From: JADFOI01 sp965218935
GTDB taxonomy: Bacteria > Acidobacteriota > UBA6911 > RPQK01 > JADFOI01
Direction of reading: 5' to 3'
DNA: 64,000 nt
Assembly (NCBI GenBank): GCA_965218935.1
Contig: CBDCMH010000005.1
Location: 186,001 to 250,000, forward strand
Of this stretch, positions 35,913 to 43,612 are shown piece by piece (positions within the stretch are counted from its first letter, which is position 1; each line of letters starts with the position of its first letter). Under the pieces are notes generated by a model. That model was not told where the DNA came from and did not search any database. It saw only the letters and a list, made by a program, of their open reading frames with translations. The position numbers were made by a program, and so were the translations under genes.

Positions 35913-36218
35913 TCAGGAGGACTTGGAGCCAACCAAGGGGTCGAGTAGGGTGATCATTTTCTCACTCTTTTCAGTCACTGTATCGTCCAACGTTTCCAAT
36001 TGGTGCCGGGCCGCAAAACACTCATCGGCAATGTTCAACGCCGCCAACACGGCTACTTTCAGACTATCCACTGCAGGCGTTTTGTCAAAAACTTCCGTCA
36101 TCACCTTGTCGACGTAACGAGCAAGCTCCTTGACGTACTCGGGATCATCGCCACTGCTGACCTGATAAGTCTGATTGAAAATCTTAACGGCTGTAACCTG
36201 CTTTGAATCCTCACCCAT
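35913..36218 (-). CDS. zapA: Cell division protein ZapA
   Basis: 101 residues. VKIFNQTYQVSSGDDPEYVKEL and YVDKVMTEV are the ZapA head-domain motifs, followed by a coiled coil. It promotes FtsZ bundling. A small coiled-coil gene lies 12 bases upstream and could be its partner. Confidence 0.92.
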   Translation of the reverse strand: MGEDSKQVTAVKIFNQTYQVSSGDDPEYVKELARYVDKVMTEVFDKTPAVDSLKVAVLAALNIADECFAARHQLETLDDTVTEKSEKMITLLDPLVGSKSS

Positions 36219-36230
36219 CTCCCATCCAAC

Positions 36231-36515
36231 CTACGATGAACTGAATTCCTCTAAGGCAACCACTTTCTCTGCAATTTTTTCCACCCTGGACCGAACCCTT
36301 AGACGGTCATTCTTAAATTGTTTAATCAGTTGATCCTTGGTGCTGTTATCTTTTTTGACTTCCTCCACATTTCTTCTTAATTTTTCAACCTCCTCCTCGA
36401 GAGCCTTTTTTTCAGCTTGCAGACTGTCCACAAGCTGAACCACCTGCGTGACGCGAGCTTCCATCTGGTCAAGAGACTTATTCGACACGGTCACCAGCGT
36501 CCTCGTCCGGTGCAT
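36231..36515 (-). CDS. Small coiled-coil protein (ZapB-like in position)
   Basis: 94 residues from ATG 36515; a GTG at 36494 with AGGA six bases upstream is an alternative start. Nearly all of it is heptad-like (VQLVDSLQAEKKALEEEVEKL, cut here to show the pattern LQAEKKALEEEVEKL). It sits between pheT and zapA, the place where many bacteria have a short coiled-coil cell division protein. The function is inferred from position only. Confidence 0.7.
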   Translation of the reverse strand: MHRTRTLVTVSNKSLDQMEARVTQVVQLVDSLQAEKKALEEEVEKLRRNVEEVKKDNSTKDQLIKQFKNDRLRVRSRVEKIAEKVVALEEFSSS

Positions 36516-36525
36516 AACCCGGACT

Positions 36526-38589
36526 CTAGGATCGAGCTTGCATTGAAAAAGTCTTCTTCAACACCGAAACAATCTCTTCGGTGTAACGGTTAACTTTCTC
36601 CTGCGTTAACGTTGTTTCCGGACTGACAAAGGTCAACCGTATGGCCAAGCTGACCTTGCCCTGAGGAAGTGTGGGGCCTTGGTAGAGATCAATGAGCTGA
36701 ATGCCGTGGAGATCCGGTATCCCCAGATCCTCCACAACCGATACCATTGTAGCGTATTCTACCGCTTTGTCAACGATAAAAGAGAGGTCTCTCTCCACCG
36801 AAGGAAGTCTCTCAAAGCCTTCATATCGTGGCTCCGAAAGAGGACGCCCGTATAAGGGGTCTAGAAGCAACTCTGCCACGAAAACAGGCTGCAAAAACTT
36901 GTAGGCTTCTTGAAGCCCAGGTTGAAGCTGCCCCAAAAACCCCAAAAATTCACCATCCGCCGAGACACTGGCCGCCATCCCCGGATGAAGAAACGAGATA
37001 TTCGAGGTGTCTTCGAACTCCCCCCTGCAACCCAGCTTCCCGAGTAAAGTTTCTATGACTCCCTTGAAATGGTGGAAGTGAAATTCATCGTGGGCTGTGT
37101 TCCAGAAAGGCTGATAGAACGTGCCTGTGACGACCAAGCCCAATCGCGAGGTCTCCTTAAAATCTGCACCGTCTTTTGCGGCTCCGGGAGCAAAGACTTT
37201 ACTCAACTCGAAGAGTCTGACGTTCTTGTTCCCATGGTTCAGATTGCGGCGCAAGGCCTCCACAAGTCCCGGTACAAGGCTGACGCGCAGATGGGTGTCT
37301 TCCTCGGTCAAAGGATTGGAAATAGCGGTCATCGAGGGAGGAGAGTTCCAGAAAGCAGCCTCTTTGGAGGGCTGGGTAAAGACGTAATTAAACGCCTCCC
37401 AGAAGCCCAGCCCCTCCAGCACTCCGGTCAAGAGGCGGTCATGACCATCGGTGGACAGAAATCTTCCCACGCCTGAAGCAGCAGGATAAGTACTCTCGAT
37501 CCGATCGTATCCATAGTGCCGAGCCACTTCCTCGACCAAGTCGTCTTCGATCCCCACATCCACCCGGAAACTCGGTACCTGTACCTGCCAGGTCTTCTCC
37601 TGGGTGCTGGAAGCTTCAAACTCCAGACGCAACAAGGTATCGGTGACAAATTCCGGATCGATCCGGACCCCCAGGACGCTTTCCAGGCGCTGAGAGCGCA
37701 GCTTGACAGAGTTCTGAGCCAGCGGATTGGGATACTCATCAATGATCGGGCCAGCCATAACACCACCTGCGATTTCCTGAATGAGACGGCAGGTACGATT
37801 CAAGGCCTTTACCGGTATTCGTGGATCCGCTCCTCTTTCAAAACGAAAGGAGGCCTCTGTACGAAGACCCAGTTTCTTGGCCGTATGGCGAACCGAAGCA
37901 GAATTGAAGTAGGCACTCTCCAGCAAAATCGTGCGCGTATCCTGGGAAACTTCACTCTCCTCTCCCCCCATGATGCCCGCCATGGCAACGGGTTGGCGAG
38001 CATCACCAATCACCAGCATGGAGGAGTCCAGCTGCCGCTCAACTCCGTCCAGAGTGGTGAGACGCTCTGAAGACTTGGCCGTGCGAACAACAATGCGATG
38101 TTCCTCCAGCTTGTGGTAGTCGAAAGCATGCAGTGGGTGCCCCATCTCCAACAGGACATAGTTGGTGATATCCACAATGTTATTAATGGGCCTTTGTCCA
38201 ACAGCTTCCAGGCGGGTCTTGAGCCAGTCCGGAGATTCTCCAAGAGTGAATCCAGAGAGAACCCGCGCCGCGTATCGCGGACACAATTCTCGGTTCTCGA
38301 TGCTCACCCCGGTGGACAACTGAGTGGACGGATCTGCCTCATCCCGGGGAGGAGAGACGTCAGGAAATTTGAGCTGGAGTCCGAGCTGAGCGGCGATCTC
38401 ACGAGCGATTCCTAGATGATTGAGGCAATCGGGACGGTTCGTCGTCACTTCCACGTCCAAGACGGAGTCGTTCTCGAGTTCTTCAATCTCCTCGACCGCC
38501 AAGCCCACTTTGGTCAGGACTTGGGCAAGTCCACTGGCGTCGACGTCCAAGTCCACAAAGTCCCCGAGCCATTGATAGCTAATTTTCAT
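36526..38589 (-). CDS. pheT: Phenylalanyl-tRNA synthetase beta subunit, short form without OB domain
   Basis: 687 residues, about 110 fewer than the common bacterial form. After MKISYQWLGDFVDL and GLAVEEIEEL the chain goes straight to DSVLDVEVTTNRPDCLNHLG, so the tRNA-binding EMAP/OB insert is missing. The B3/B4 domain, B5 (IIDEYPNPL region), the catalytic-like core and the C-terminal ferredoxin-fold anticodon domain (LPSVERDLSFIVD) are present. It forms the alpha2beta2 enzyme with PheS, whose gene ends 18 bases upstream. Confidence 0.95.
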   Translation of the reverse strand: MKISYQWLGDFVDLDVDASGLAQVLTKVGLAVEEIEELENDSVLDVEVTTNRPDCLNHLGIAREIAAQLGLQLKFPDVSPPRDEADPSTQLSTGVSIENRELCPRYAARVLSGFTLGESPDWLKTRLEAVGQRPINNIVDITNYVLLEMGHPLHAFDYHKLEEHRIVVRTAKSSERLTTLDGVERQLDSSMLVIGDARQPVAMAGIMGGEESEVSQDTRTILLESAYFNSASVRHTAKKLGLRTEASFRFERGADPRIPVKALNRTCRLIQEIAGGVMAGPIIDEYPNPLAQNSVKLRSQRLESVLGVRIDPEFVTDTLLRLEFEASSTQEKTWQVQVPSFRVDVGIEDDLVEEVARHYGYDRIESTYPAASGVGRFLSTDGHDRLLTGVLEGLGFWEAFNYVFTQPSKEAAFWNSPPSMTAISNPLTEEDTHLRVSLVPGLVEALRRNLNHGNKNVRLFELSKVFAPGAAKDGADFKETSRLGLVVTGTFYQPFWNTAHDEFHFHHFKGVIETLLGKLGCRGEFEDTSNISFLHPGMAASVSADGEFLGFLGQLQPGLQEAYKFLQPVFVAELLLDPLYGRPLSEPRYEGFERLPSVERDLSFIVDKAVEYATMVSVVEDLGIPDLHGIQLIDLYQGPTLPQGKVSLAIRLTFVSPETTLTQEKVNRYTEEIVSVLKKTFSMQARS

Positions 38590-38607
38590 GTCCCTTACTC
38601 AGCGGAA

Positions 38608-39639
38608 TCAAAATTGGCGAAGAAAACGGATGTCGTTTTCAAAAAACAAGCGCGAATCACCCACCTGATATTTCAGCTGAGCGATGCGATCAATCCCCAT
38701 GCCCCACGCAAAGCCCGTGTATTTTTCACAATCGTAGCCCACCATCTCGAAGACTCGGGAATGGACCATGCCGGCGCCCATAATCTCAATCCACCCGCTG
38801 CCCTTACATACTCGACAGCCTTTCCCTGAACAGAAGATACAGCTAATATCCACTTCTGCTCCCGGCTCGACAAAAGGAAAGTAACTGGGTCGGAAGCGCA
38901 CTTGGGTTTCGGAAGAAAACAACTCCTTCAGGAATACCTCCAGCGTCCCCTTCAAGTCAGCCAAGGTGATCTCTTCATCAACCACCAGCCCTTCCATCTG
39001 GTGAAACATCGGACTGTGGGTGGCGTCGGTTGCATCGCGCCTGTAAACCCGCCCAGGGACGACGATTCTCAAAGGTGGGTCCTGCTTTTCCATGGTTCGG
39101 ATCTGTACCGGAGAGGTATGGGTTCGAAGCAGTAAATTATCGGAAAGATAGAGCGTATCCTGATCGTCTCGAGCGGGATGCCCCTTGGGAATATTCAGTG
39201 CCTCGAAATTGTAATAGTCCGATTCGACTTCAGGACCGGACACAACGGTAAAGCCCATCCGGACGGAGATTTCCTCCATCTGCCGCCAAACACGCCGCAG
39301 GGGGTGAATTCCACCACGCGCAAGCTCATATCCAGGTAAGGTGACGTCGATTTGTTCCGTGGCCAGTTTTAAGCGGCGTTCTTCTTCCTTGAGCTTGGCC
39401 TGTCGCTGGGACAACGCCGCCTGCACCTGGGTCTTCAAATCGTTGAGTTGCTGACCTGTCTCGGACCGTTCTTGAGGAGTCAAAGCACCGAGTTTCCTGA
39501 GTTCCAGACTGATGAGTCCTCTTTTTCGACTGAGGTACTTGTCCTGGAGATCAGAGAGCTCGTCTGAACCAGAAACGGGCTCCAGGTCTTGACAAAACTC
39601 GTCCCACAAAGGATGAACTCTGTCTGAGGAGGATTTCAT
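38608..39639 (-). CDS. pheS: Phenylalanyl-tRNA synthetase alpha subunit
   Basis: 343 residues. N-terminal coiled coil (to ~residue 90), then class II motifs: GFTVVSGPEVESDYYNFEAL, RTHTSPVQIRTM, GRVYRRDATDATHSPMFHQ, and GMGIDRIAQLKY. Four Cys (CIFCSGKGCRVC) before GSGWIEIMGAGMVH form a possible metal site. It is complete and in normal operon order. Confidence 0.97.
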   Translation of the reverse strand: MKSSSDRVHPLWDEFCQDLEPVSGSDELSDLQDKYLSRKRGLISLELRKLGALTPQERSETGQQLNDLKTQVQAALSQRQAKLKEEERRLKLATEQIDVTLPGYELARGGIHPLRRVWRQMEEISVRMGFTVVSGPEVESDYYNFEALNIPKGHPARDDQDTLYLSDNLLLRTHTSPVQIRTMEKQDPPLRIVVPGRVYRRDATDATHSPMFHQMEGLVVDEEITLADLKGTLEVFLKELFSSETQVRFRPSYFPFVEPGAEVDISCIFCSGKGCRVCKGSGWIEIMGAGMVHSRVFEMVGYDCEKYTGFAWGMGIDRIAQLKYQVGDSRLFFENDIRFLRQF

Positions 39640-39647
39640 GGCCCTCG

Positions 39648-40034
39648 TTAATTCGCTTCAGGGGGGAGCGGATGATTGGTGGCAACCGCTTCTTGGGCCG
39701 TCCGAACAATATCCGCGAAGGCCTTCGGGTCTCGCACCGCCACATCCGCAAGCACTTTTCGGTTGAGACTCATACCTGCCTTATTAAGACCATGGATCAA
39801 TCGACTGTAAGAAAAACCGTGCTGTCGAGCTGCGGCTGCGATGCGGATAATCCAAAGTCTGCGAAACTGTCTCTTCTTCTGTCGTCGGTCCCGGTAGGCA
39901 TAGGTGAGCGACTTTAGGACCTGCTGTTTGGCAGCCTTATGCAGCTTGCTCTTGGTTCCCCAATAGCCCTTGGCCTGCCCCAAAATCTTCTTTCGGCGCA
40001 AAAGCCGCTTATTCCCTCTTCTTACTCTGCTCAT
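39648..40034 (-). CDS. rplT: 50S ribosomal protein L20
   Basis: 128 residues. MSRVRRGNKRLLRRKKILG, then RDRRQKKRQFRRLWIIRI and the C-terminal YSRLIHGLNKAGMSLNRKVL. About ten residues longer than the common form at the C-terminus. L20 also controls its own operon in many bacteria. Confidence 0.97.
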   Translation of the reverse strand: MSRVRRGNKRLLRRKKILGQAKGYWGTKSKLHKAAKQQVLKSLTYAYRDRRQKKRQFRRLWIIRIAAAARQHGFSYSRLIHGLNKAGMSLNRKVLADVAVRDPKAFADIVRTAQEAVATNHPLPPEAN

Positions 40035-40043
40035 CGTACAAGT

Positions 40044-40238
40044 CTATCTCAGTTTGAGCATCATTTTGACACGCTTTTCATCACTCTTACTAACCGCAGC
40101 CCATTTCCTCATACTTCTCTTTCGCTTGGGCGATTTCTTGGTCAGGATATGACTGTGATGGCTGTGTCGCCTCTTTATTTTTCCTGATCCGGTCAGCTTA
40201 AAACGCTTGGCTGCCGCCCTTTTCGTTCGTAATTTCAT
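40044..40238 (-). CDS. rpmI: 50S ribosomal protein L35
   Basis: 64 residues; MKLRTKRAAAKRFKLTGSGK and HILTKKSPKRKR are L35 signatures. It is separated from infC by about 300 bases that hold a MITE-like insertion, whereas these genes are usually adjacent. Confidence 0.97.
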   Translation of the reverse strand: MKLRTKRAAAKRFKLTGSGKIKRRHSHHSHILTKKSPKRKRSMRKWAAVSKSDEKRVKMMLKLR

Positions 40239-40263
40239 AATCGCTTACGTATCTTACACTAAA

Positions 40264-40539
40264 AGTGTCTCGTTCCGTAAATACGGTGACATTTGTGGCG
40301 AGCGCGACGGCGTCGAGTTCGCGAAACGACGACGACGCGATGTCAGTGTACATCACGGAGGAGGAGTGACAAAGAAATCGATGCCGTCCCGCCGCCACCC
40401 TTCGGGCTGATGGGGGTTGCGGGCGATCTCTGTGTCGCTCGTCGTCGCCGATGTCCCTGACATCGCCTCCTCCTCGCTCCTTGACCTCGCCTCGCAAGCC
40501 CCATCAGCAAACGTCATCTTATTTACGGAGCGAGACACT
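40264..40539. mobile_element. MITE-like element with AGTGTCTCG terminal inverted repeats
   Basis: 276 bp between rpmI and infC. The ends are AGTGTCTCGTTCCGTAAATA (40264-40283) and the reverse complement AGTGTCTCGCTCCGTAAATA at 40520-40539, one mismatch in 20. The similarity goes on inward for ~12 further bases, and a second inner inverted repeat surrounds CGATGTCA...ACATC. No transposase is coded. A lone end recurs at 48047-48068. Confidence 0.8.
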
Positions 40540-40544
40540 AAGCG

Positions 40545-41060
40545 CTAAGTCCCTGCTTTCTTGGGGCTCAAAATCATGGTCATGGTGTGCCCTTCCAGCT
40601 TGGGCGCTCTTTCCACAGCCGCTAAATCGTTGAGCTCCTCGAGCAAACGCCGCAAAATCTCTTCCCCGATTTCGGCGTGGGTGACTTCCCTGCCCCGGAA
40701 CATCACCGTAGCTTTAACTTTGTTCTCTTCCTTCAGGAAACGGATACAGTGATTCTTCTTGAATTCGAAATCATGATCGTCAATCTTGGGCCGAAACTTG
40801 ACCTCCTTGACCTGAACCATCTTCTGATGTTTCTTGGCCTCTTGGGCCCTCTTTCTCTGCTCATAGCGGTATTTGCCATGGTCAATAATGCGGCAGACCG
40901 GAGGCTTCGCCCCTGGTGCAACTTCCACCAGGTCCAGTCCTCGCTCTTCCGCCAGTTGAAGCGCCTCACCGGGCTTCATAATTCCTAACTGCTCTCCGTC
41001 TTCGTCAATGACCCGGAGCTCAGGGGCTTTTATCTGATGATTGATGCGAGTCCTATTAAT
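40545..41060 (-). CDS. infC: Translation initiation factor IF-3 with ATT start codon
   Basis: 171 residues when started at ATT 41060. This start restores the conserved N-terminal domain (NRTRINHQIKAPELRVIDED, then GEQLGIM); the next ATG, 40979, would cut away 27 residues. No ATG, GTG or TTG occurs in frame between. GGAGG lies six bases before the ATT, and the ATT overlaps the thrS stop (CATTAAT). AUU starts serve autogenous control of infC in enterobacteria, so the same may hold here. The C-terminal domain (VKATVMFRGREVTHAEIG) is intact. Confidence 0.93.
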   Translation of the reverse strand: MNRTRINHQIKAPELRVIDEDGEQLGIMKPGEALQLAEERGLDLVEVAPGAKPPVCRIIDHGKYRYEQRKRAQEAKKHQKMVQVKEVKFRPKIDDHDFEFKKNHCIRFLKEENKVKATVMFRGREVTHAEIGEEILRRLLEELNDLAAVERAPKLEGHTMTMILSPKKAGT

Positions 41061-42870
41061 GCTCTTCCTCCACTACTTTCTTATCCGCCAGATCATGGAT
41101 CAGGGTGGCAAGCTCCTCAACATTCATGGATCCCTGCTCACCCTGGAAGCGATTGCGCACCGCGAGGGTTTGGCTTTCCGCCTCACGCTCCCCCACAATC
41201 AGCATGTAGGGGATTTTTTGCAGCTGGGCCTCCCGGATCTTATATCCTACCTTCTCATTCCTGAGGTCCGTTTCCACCCGGATGGGCCCTCTCTCGGTCT
41301 CCCTGAGCGCTTTTTCGACCTCAAGCGCGTACTGGAGACTCTTTTCGCTGATCGGAATAATGAGCGCTTGCACCGGGGCCAGCCAAAGCGGGAAAGCCCC
41401 TCCATAATGCTCAATGAGAACTCCCATGAAACGCTCCATCGATCCCAGCAGAGCCCGATGAATCATGACCACCAGGTGGTCCTTGGAGTCCGTTCCCACA
41501 TAGGTCACGTTAAAACGCTGAGGCAGGCTGAAATCAAATTGGAAAGTGCTGAGTTGCCAGGGACGTCCCAGCGTATCGATCAAGGTCACATCGATCTTGG
41601 GACCGTAAAACGCGGCTTCTCCTTCACATCTTTCATAGGACCATCCTTTGCCTTCCAGTGCTTGGATCAGGACGGATTCGGCATTCTCCCAGTCCTCGCG
41701 ACTGCCTGCATAATCTTTGGAAGCAGCGGGGTCCCAAACCGATAGAGTTACTTCATAGCGGTCAAAGCCAAAGCTTTTTAGAATGTGTTCAGCCAAATCG
41801 AGAGTCTGGATCACTTCATCCAGGACCTGATCAGGACGACAGAAGATGTGGGCGTCATCCTGGGTAAAACCACGCACCCGTAACATCCCGTGAAGAGTTC
41901 CTGATTTTTCATTCCGGTAGACCGTGCCAAACTCGGCAAGCCGCACGGGCAACTCCCGATAACTCCGTTTGGAAGACTGATAAATCAGAATATGCCCCGG
42001 GCAGTTCATCGGCTTGAGCACGTACTCTTCCTCACCCAGAGGCAAGGTGAACATGTTCTCTCGAAAGTATTCGTAGTGCCCTGAAATCTTCCACAGGTCA
42101 TTCTTGGCAATATGAGGTGTGTATACGAACTGATATCCTCGTTTCTCCAGCTCCTGGCGCAGAAACTCTTCAATCAGCCCTCGGACCTTCGCTCCTTTGG
42201 GGTGCCAGAAAATCAAACCGGGGGCGACTCGATCGGAAACACTAAAAAGGTTCAGTTGTCTCCCCAGTCGACGATGATCGCGCTTGAGAGCCTCCTCCAA
42301 TTGACCCAGGTAATCCTGAAGCTCCGTTTCCTGAAAAAAAGCCGTGCCATAGATGCGTTGCAGCTGTTCACGCTGCTCATCCCCTCTCCAATAAGATCCG
42401 GCAATAGACAGAAGCTTGAACGCACCCAGTTGGGAGGTGGAGAGAACATGTGGCCCGGTGCAAAAATCCACCAGTTCTCCCAACTTGTAGCAAGAGAGAA
42501 CCTCCCCATCTCGCTCCTCGATCAGTTCGGTCTTGAGATCCTCCCCTTTCTTCTGAAAAAACTCCAGTGCCTTTTCTCTACTAACAATCGAAGGCACGAA
42601 AGGTAGATCCTGACTCCTGAGTTCCTGCATCTTCTTCTCGATGGTTTGCAGATCTTCTTCAGTCAATCGGTGGGGCGTCTGAAAGTCGTAGTAGAACCCT
42701 TCACTGGTAGCAGGCCCTATCCCCAGGTGCACCTCGGGGTAGAGCTGGCTAACGGCCAACGCCATCAGATGAGATGTGGAATGTCGCAAAATTCCCAGGG
42801 CTTCCTCGGAATTCGTCACTTCCAAAACCTCTCCATCTCTGTGGACGGTCCTAAACTCCAGCTCCGACAC
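41056..42870 (-). CDS. thrS: Threonyl-tRNA synthetase lacking the TGS domain
   Basis: 604 residues from GTG 42870 (AAAGG four to five bases upstream). A longer open frame up to 42966 would translate through the tRNA-Val gene and was rejected. The protein starts ~28 residues before the editing domain motif ILRHSTSHLMA, so the N-terminal TGS domain (~60 residues) is absent. The editing site VDFCTGPH, catalytic zinc ligands (MNCPGH; DDAHIFC; a later His) and the anticodon domain (IPISEKSLQYA) are present. Confidence 0.95.
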   Translation of the reverse strand: MSELEFRTVHRDGEVLEVTNSEEALGILRHSTSHLMALAVSQLYPEVHLGIGPATSEGFYYDFQTPHRLTEEDLQTIEKKMQELRSQDLPFVPSIVSREKALEFFQKKGEDLKTELIEERDGEVLSCYKLGELVDFCTGPHVLSTSQLGAFKLLSIAGSYWRGDEQREQLQRIYGTAFFQETELQDYLGQLEEALKRDHRRLGRQLNLFSVSDRVAPGLIFWHPKGAKVRGLIEEFLRQELEKRGYQFVYTPHIAKNDLWKISGHYEYFRENMFTLPLGEEEYVLKPMNCPGHILIYQSSKRSYRELPVRLAEFGTVYRNEKSGTLHGMLRVRGFTQDDAHIFCRPDQVLDEVIQTLDLAEHILKSFGFDRYEVTLSVWDPAASKDYAGSREDWENAESVLIQALEGKGWSYERCEGEAAFYGPKIDVTLIDTLGRPWQLSTFQFDFSLPQRFNVTYVGTDSKDHLVVMIHRALLGSMERFMGVLIEHYGGAFPLWLAPVQALIIPISEKSLQYALEVEKALRETERGPIRVETDLRNEKVGYKIREAQLQKIPYMLIVGEREAESQTLAVRNRFQGEQGSMNVEELATLIHDLADKKVVEEEH

Positions 42871-42893
42871 CTTGCCTTTGTCTAAAATAAGAA

Positions 42894-42968
42894 TGGTAGG
42901 TGCGAGCGGATTTGAACCGCTGACCCCTTCCGTGTCAAGGAAGTGCTCTCCCCCTGAGCTACGCACCT
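42894..42968 (-). tRNA. tRNA-Val (GAC anticodon)
   Basis: Minus strand: acceptor AGGTGCG/CGCACCT, D-arm GCTC..GAGC, anticodon stem CTTCC/GGAAG around TTGACAC (anticodon GAC), T-arm AGCGG-TTCAAAT-CCGCT, discriminator A and encoded CCA. It ends 23 bases before the thrS start and may be on the same transcript. Confidence 0.96.
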
Positions 42969-42975
42969 ACGGACT

Positions 42976-43055
42976 GTCGCCAAAACCCACAACAGACAAC
43001 TCACCAGGGACAGATATCTGAACCGTCCCTGGCTCGTTGCCTGTTGGGTGTTGTC
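42976..43055. repeat. Imperfect long hairpin upstream of tRNA-Val
   Basis: An inverted repeat with the arms ACCCACAACAGACAAC..CCAGGGAC and its partner GTCCCTGG..GTTGCCTGTTGGGT, around a short loop. The innermost 8 bp (CCAGGGAC/GTCCCTGG) are perfect. It may terminate the hup transcript or be a repeat element. Confidence 0.6.
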
Positions 43056-43062
43056 GAATTCT

Positions 43063-43267
43063 AGTGTCTCCCGCCATAAAGCTGCGCTATATCGTAGCAA
43101 GCGCTGCACGTTCTGTGACCCCTCGCCAGAACGCAGTCTCCGGTAATATATGATCGGGCTCAACCTCACCCGTCAGTTGACAGTTCCCAGCACGGACTCT
43201 CCTCATCCGTTGACCCAGGAAACCATCACCCTCAGCGATACAACGCCACTCGACGGAAAGGGACACT
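43063..43267. repeat. Possible MITE-like element with AGTGTC ends
   Basis: About 205 bp with ends AGTGTCTCCCG (43063) and the reverse complement of AGTGTCCCTTTCCG (ending 43267), flanked on both sides by CTAG. The ends resemble those of the 276-bp element at 40264. No supported gene inside. It fills most of the 313-base gap between tRNA-Val and the HU gene. Confidence 0.4.
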
Positions 43268-43281
43268 AGCGATGAGACCAA

Positions 43282-43551
43282 TTAAATCGCTTCTTTGAGG
43301 GCTTTGCCAGCCGAGAATTTCGCAACTCTCTTGGCTGCAATTCTGATTGGTTGTCCAGTCTGGGGATTACGTCCCATCCGAGCGGCCCGGTTGGACGCTG
43401 AGAACGTCCCAAACCCCACGATGGTTACCTTATCTCCACCTTTGAGAGACGTTTGAACACTCTTCACAAAGGCATCCAACGCATCCTGCGCTTGGGTCTT
43501 CGTGATCCTGGCGTCTCTCGAAATGGCTTCAACTAACTGACCTTTGTTCAT
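43282..43551 (-). CDS. hup: HU-family DNA-binding protein
   Basis: 89 residues. MNKGQLVEAISRDARITKTQ, the arm motif FGTFSASNRAARMGRNPQTG and the end AKRVAKFSAGKALKEAI are those of HU. GGAGG lies before the ATG. It compacts and bends DNA. It is a single-gene unit. Confidence 0.97.
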   Translation of the reverse strand: MNKGQLVEAISRDARITKTQAQDALDAFVKSVQTSLKGGDKVTIVGFGTFSASNRAARMGRNPQTGQPIRIAAKRVAKFSAGKALKEAI

Positions 43552-43612
43552 CTCTCCTCCTTTTGATTTACTGATTCCAGGCTAGTTGATGGGTCAATAC
43601 CGAATATTACCT

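Noticed and set aside
40198..40538. Short frames inside the rpmI-infC gap, both strands
   Set aside because: They are produced by the inverted repeat of the MITE-like element and have no domain or start signal.
42871..42966. Longer N-terminus of ThrS
   Set aside because: Those codons are the tRNA-Val gene and its 3' flank; they do not resemble a TGS domain.
42882..43281. Minus-strand short frames upstream of thrS
   Set aside because: They overlap the tRNA-Val gene, a hairpin and a repeat-like element; no ribosome binding sites or motifs.
42969..43281. T-box riboswitch before thrS
   Set aside because: No T-box consensus or specifier loop could be found, and a tRNA gene separates this region from thrS.
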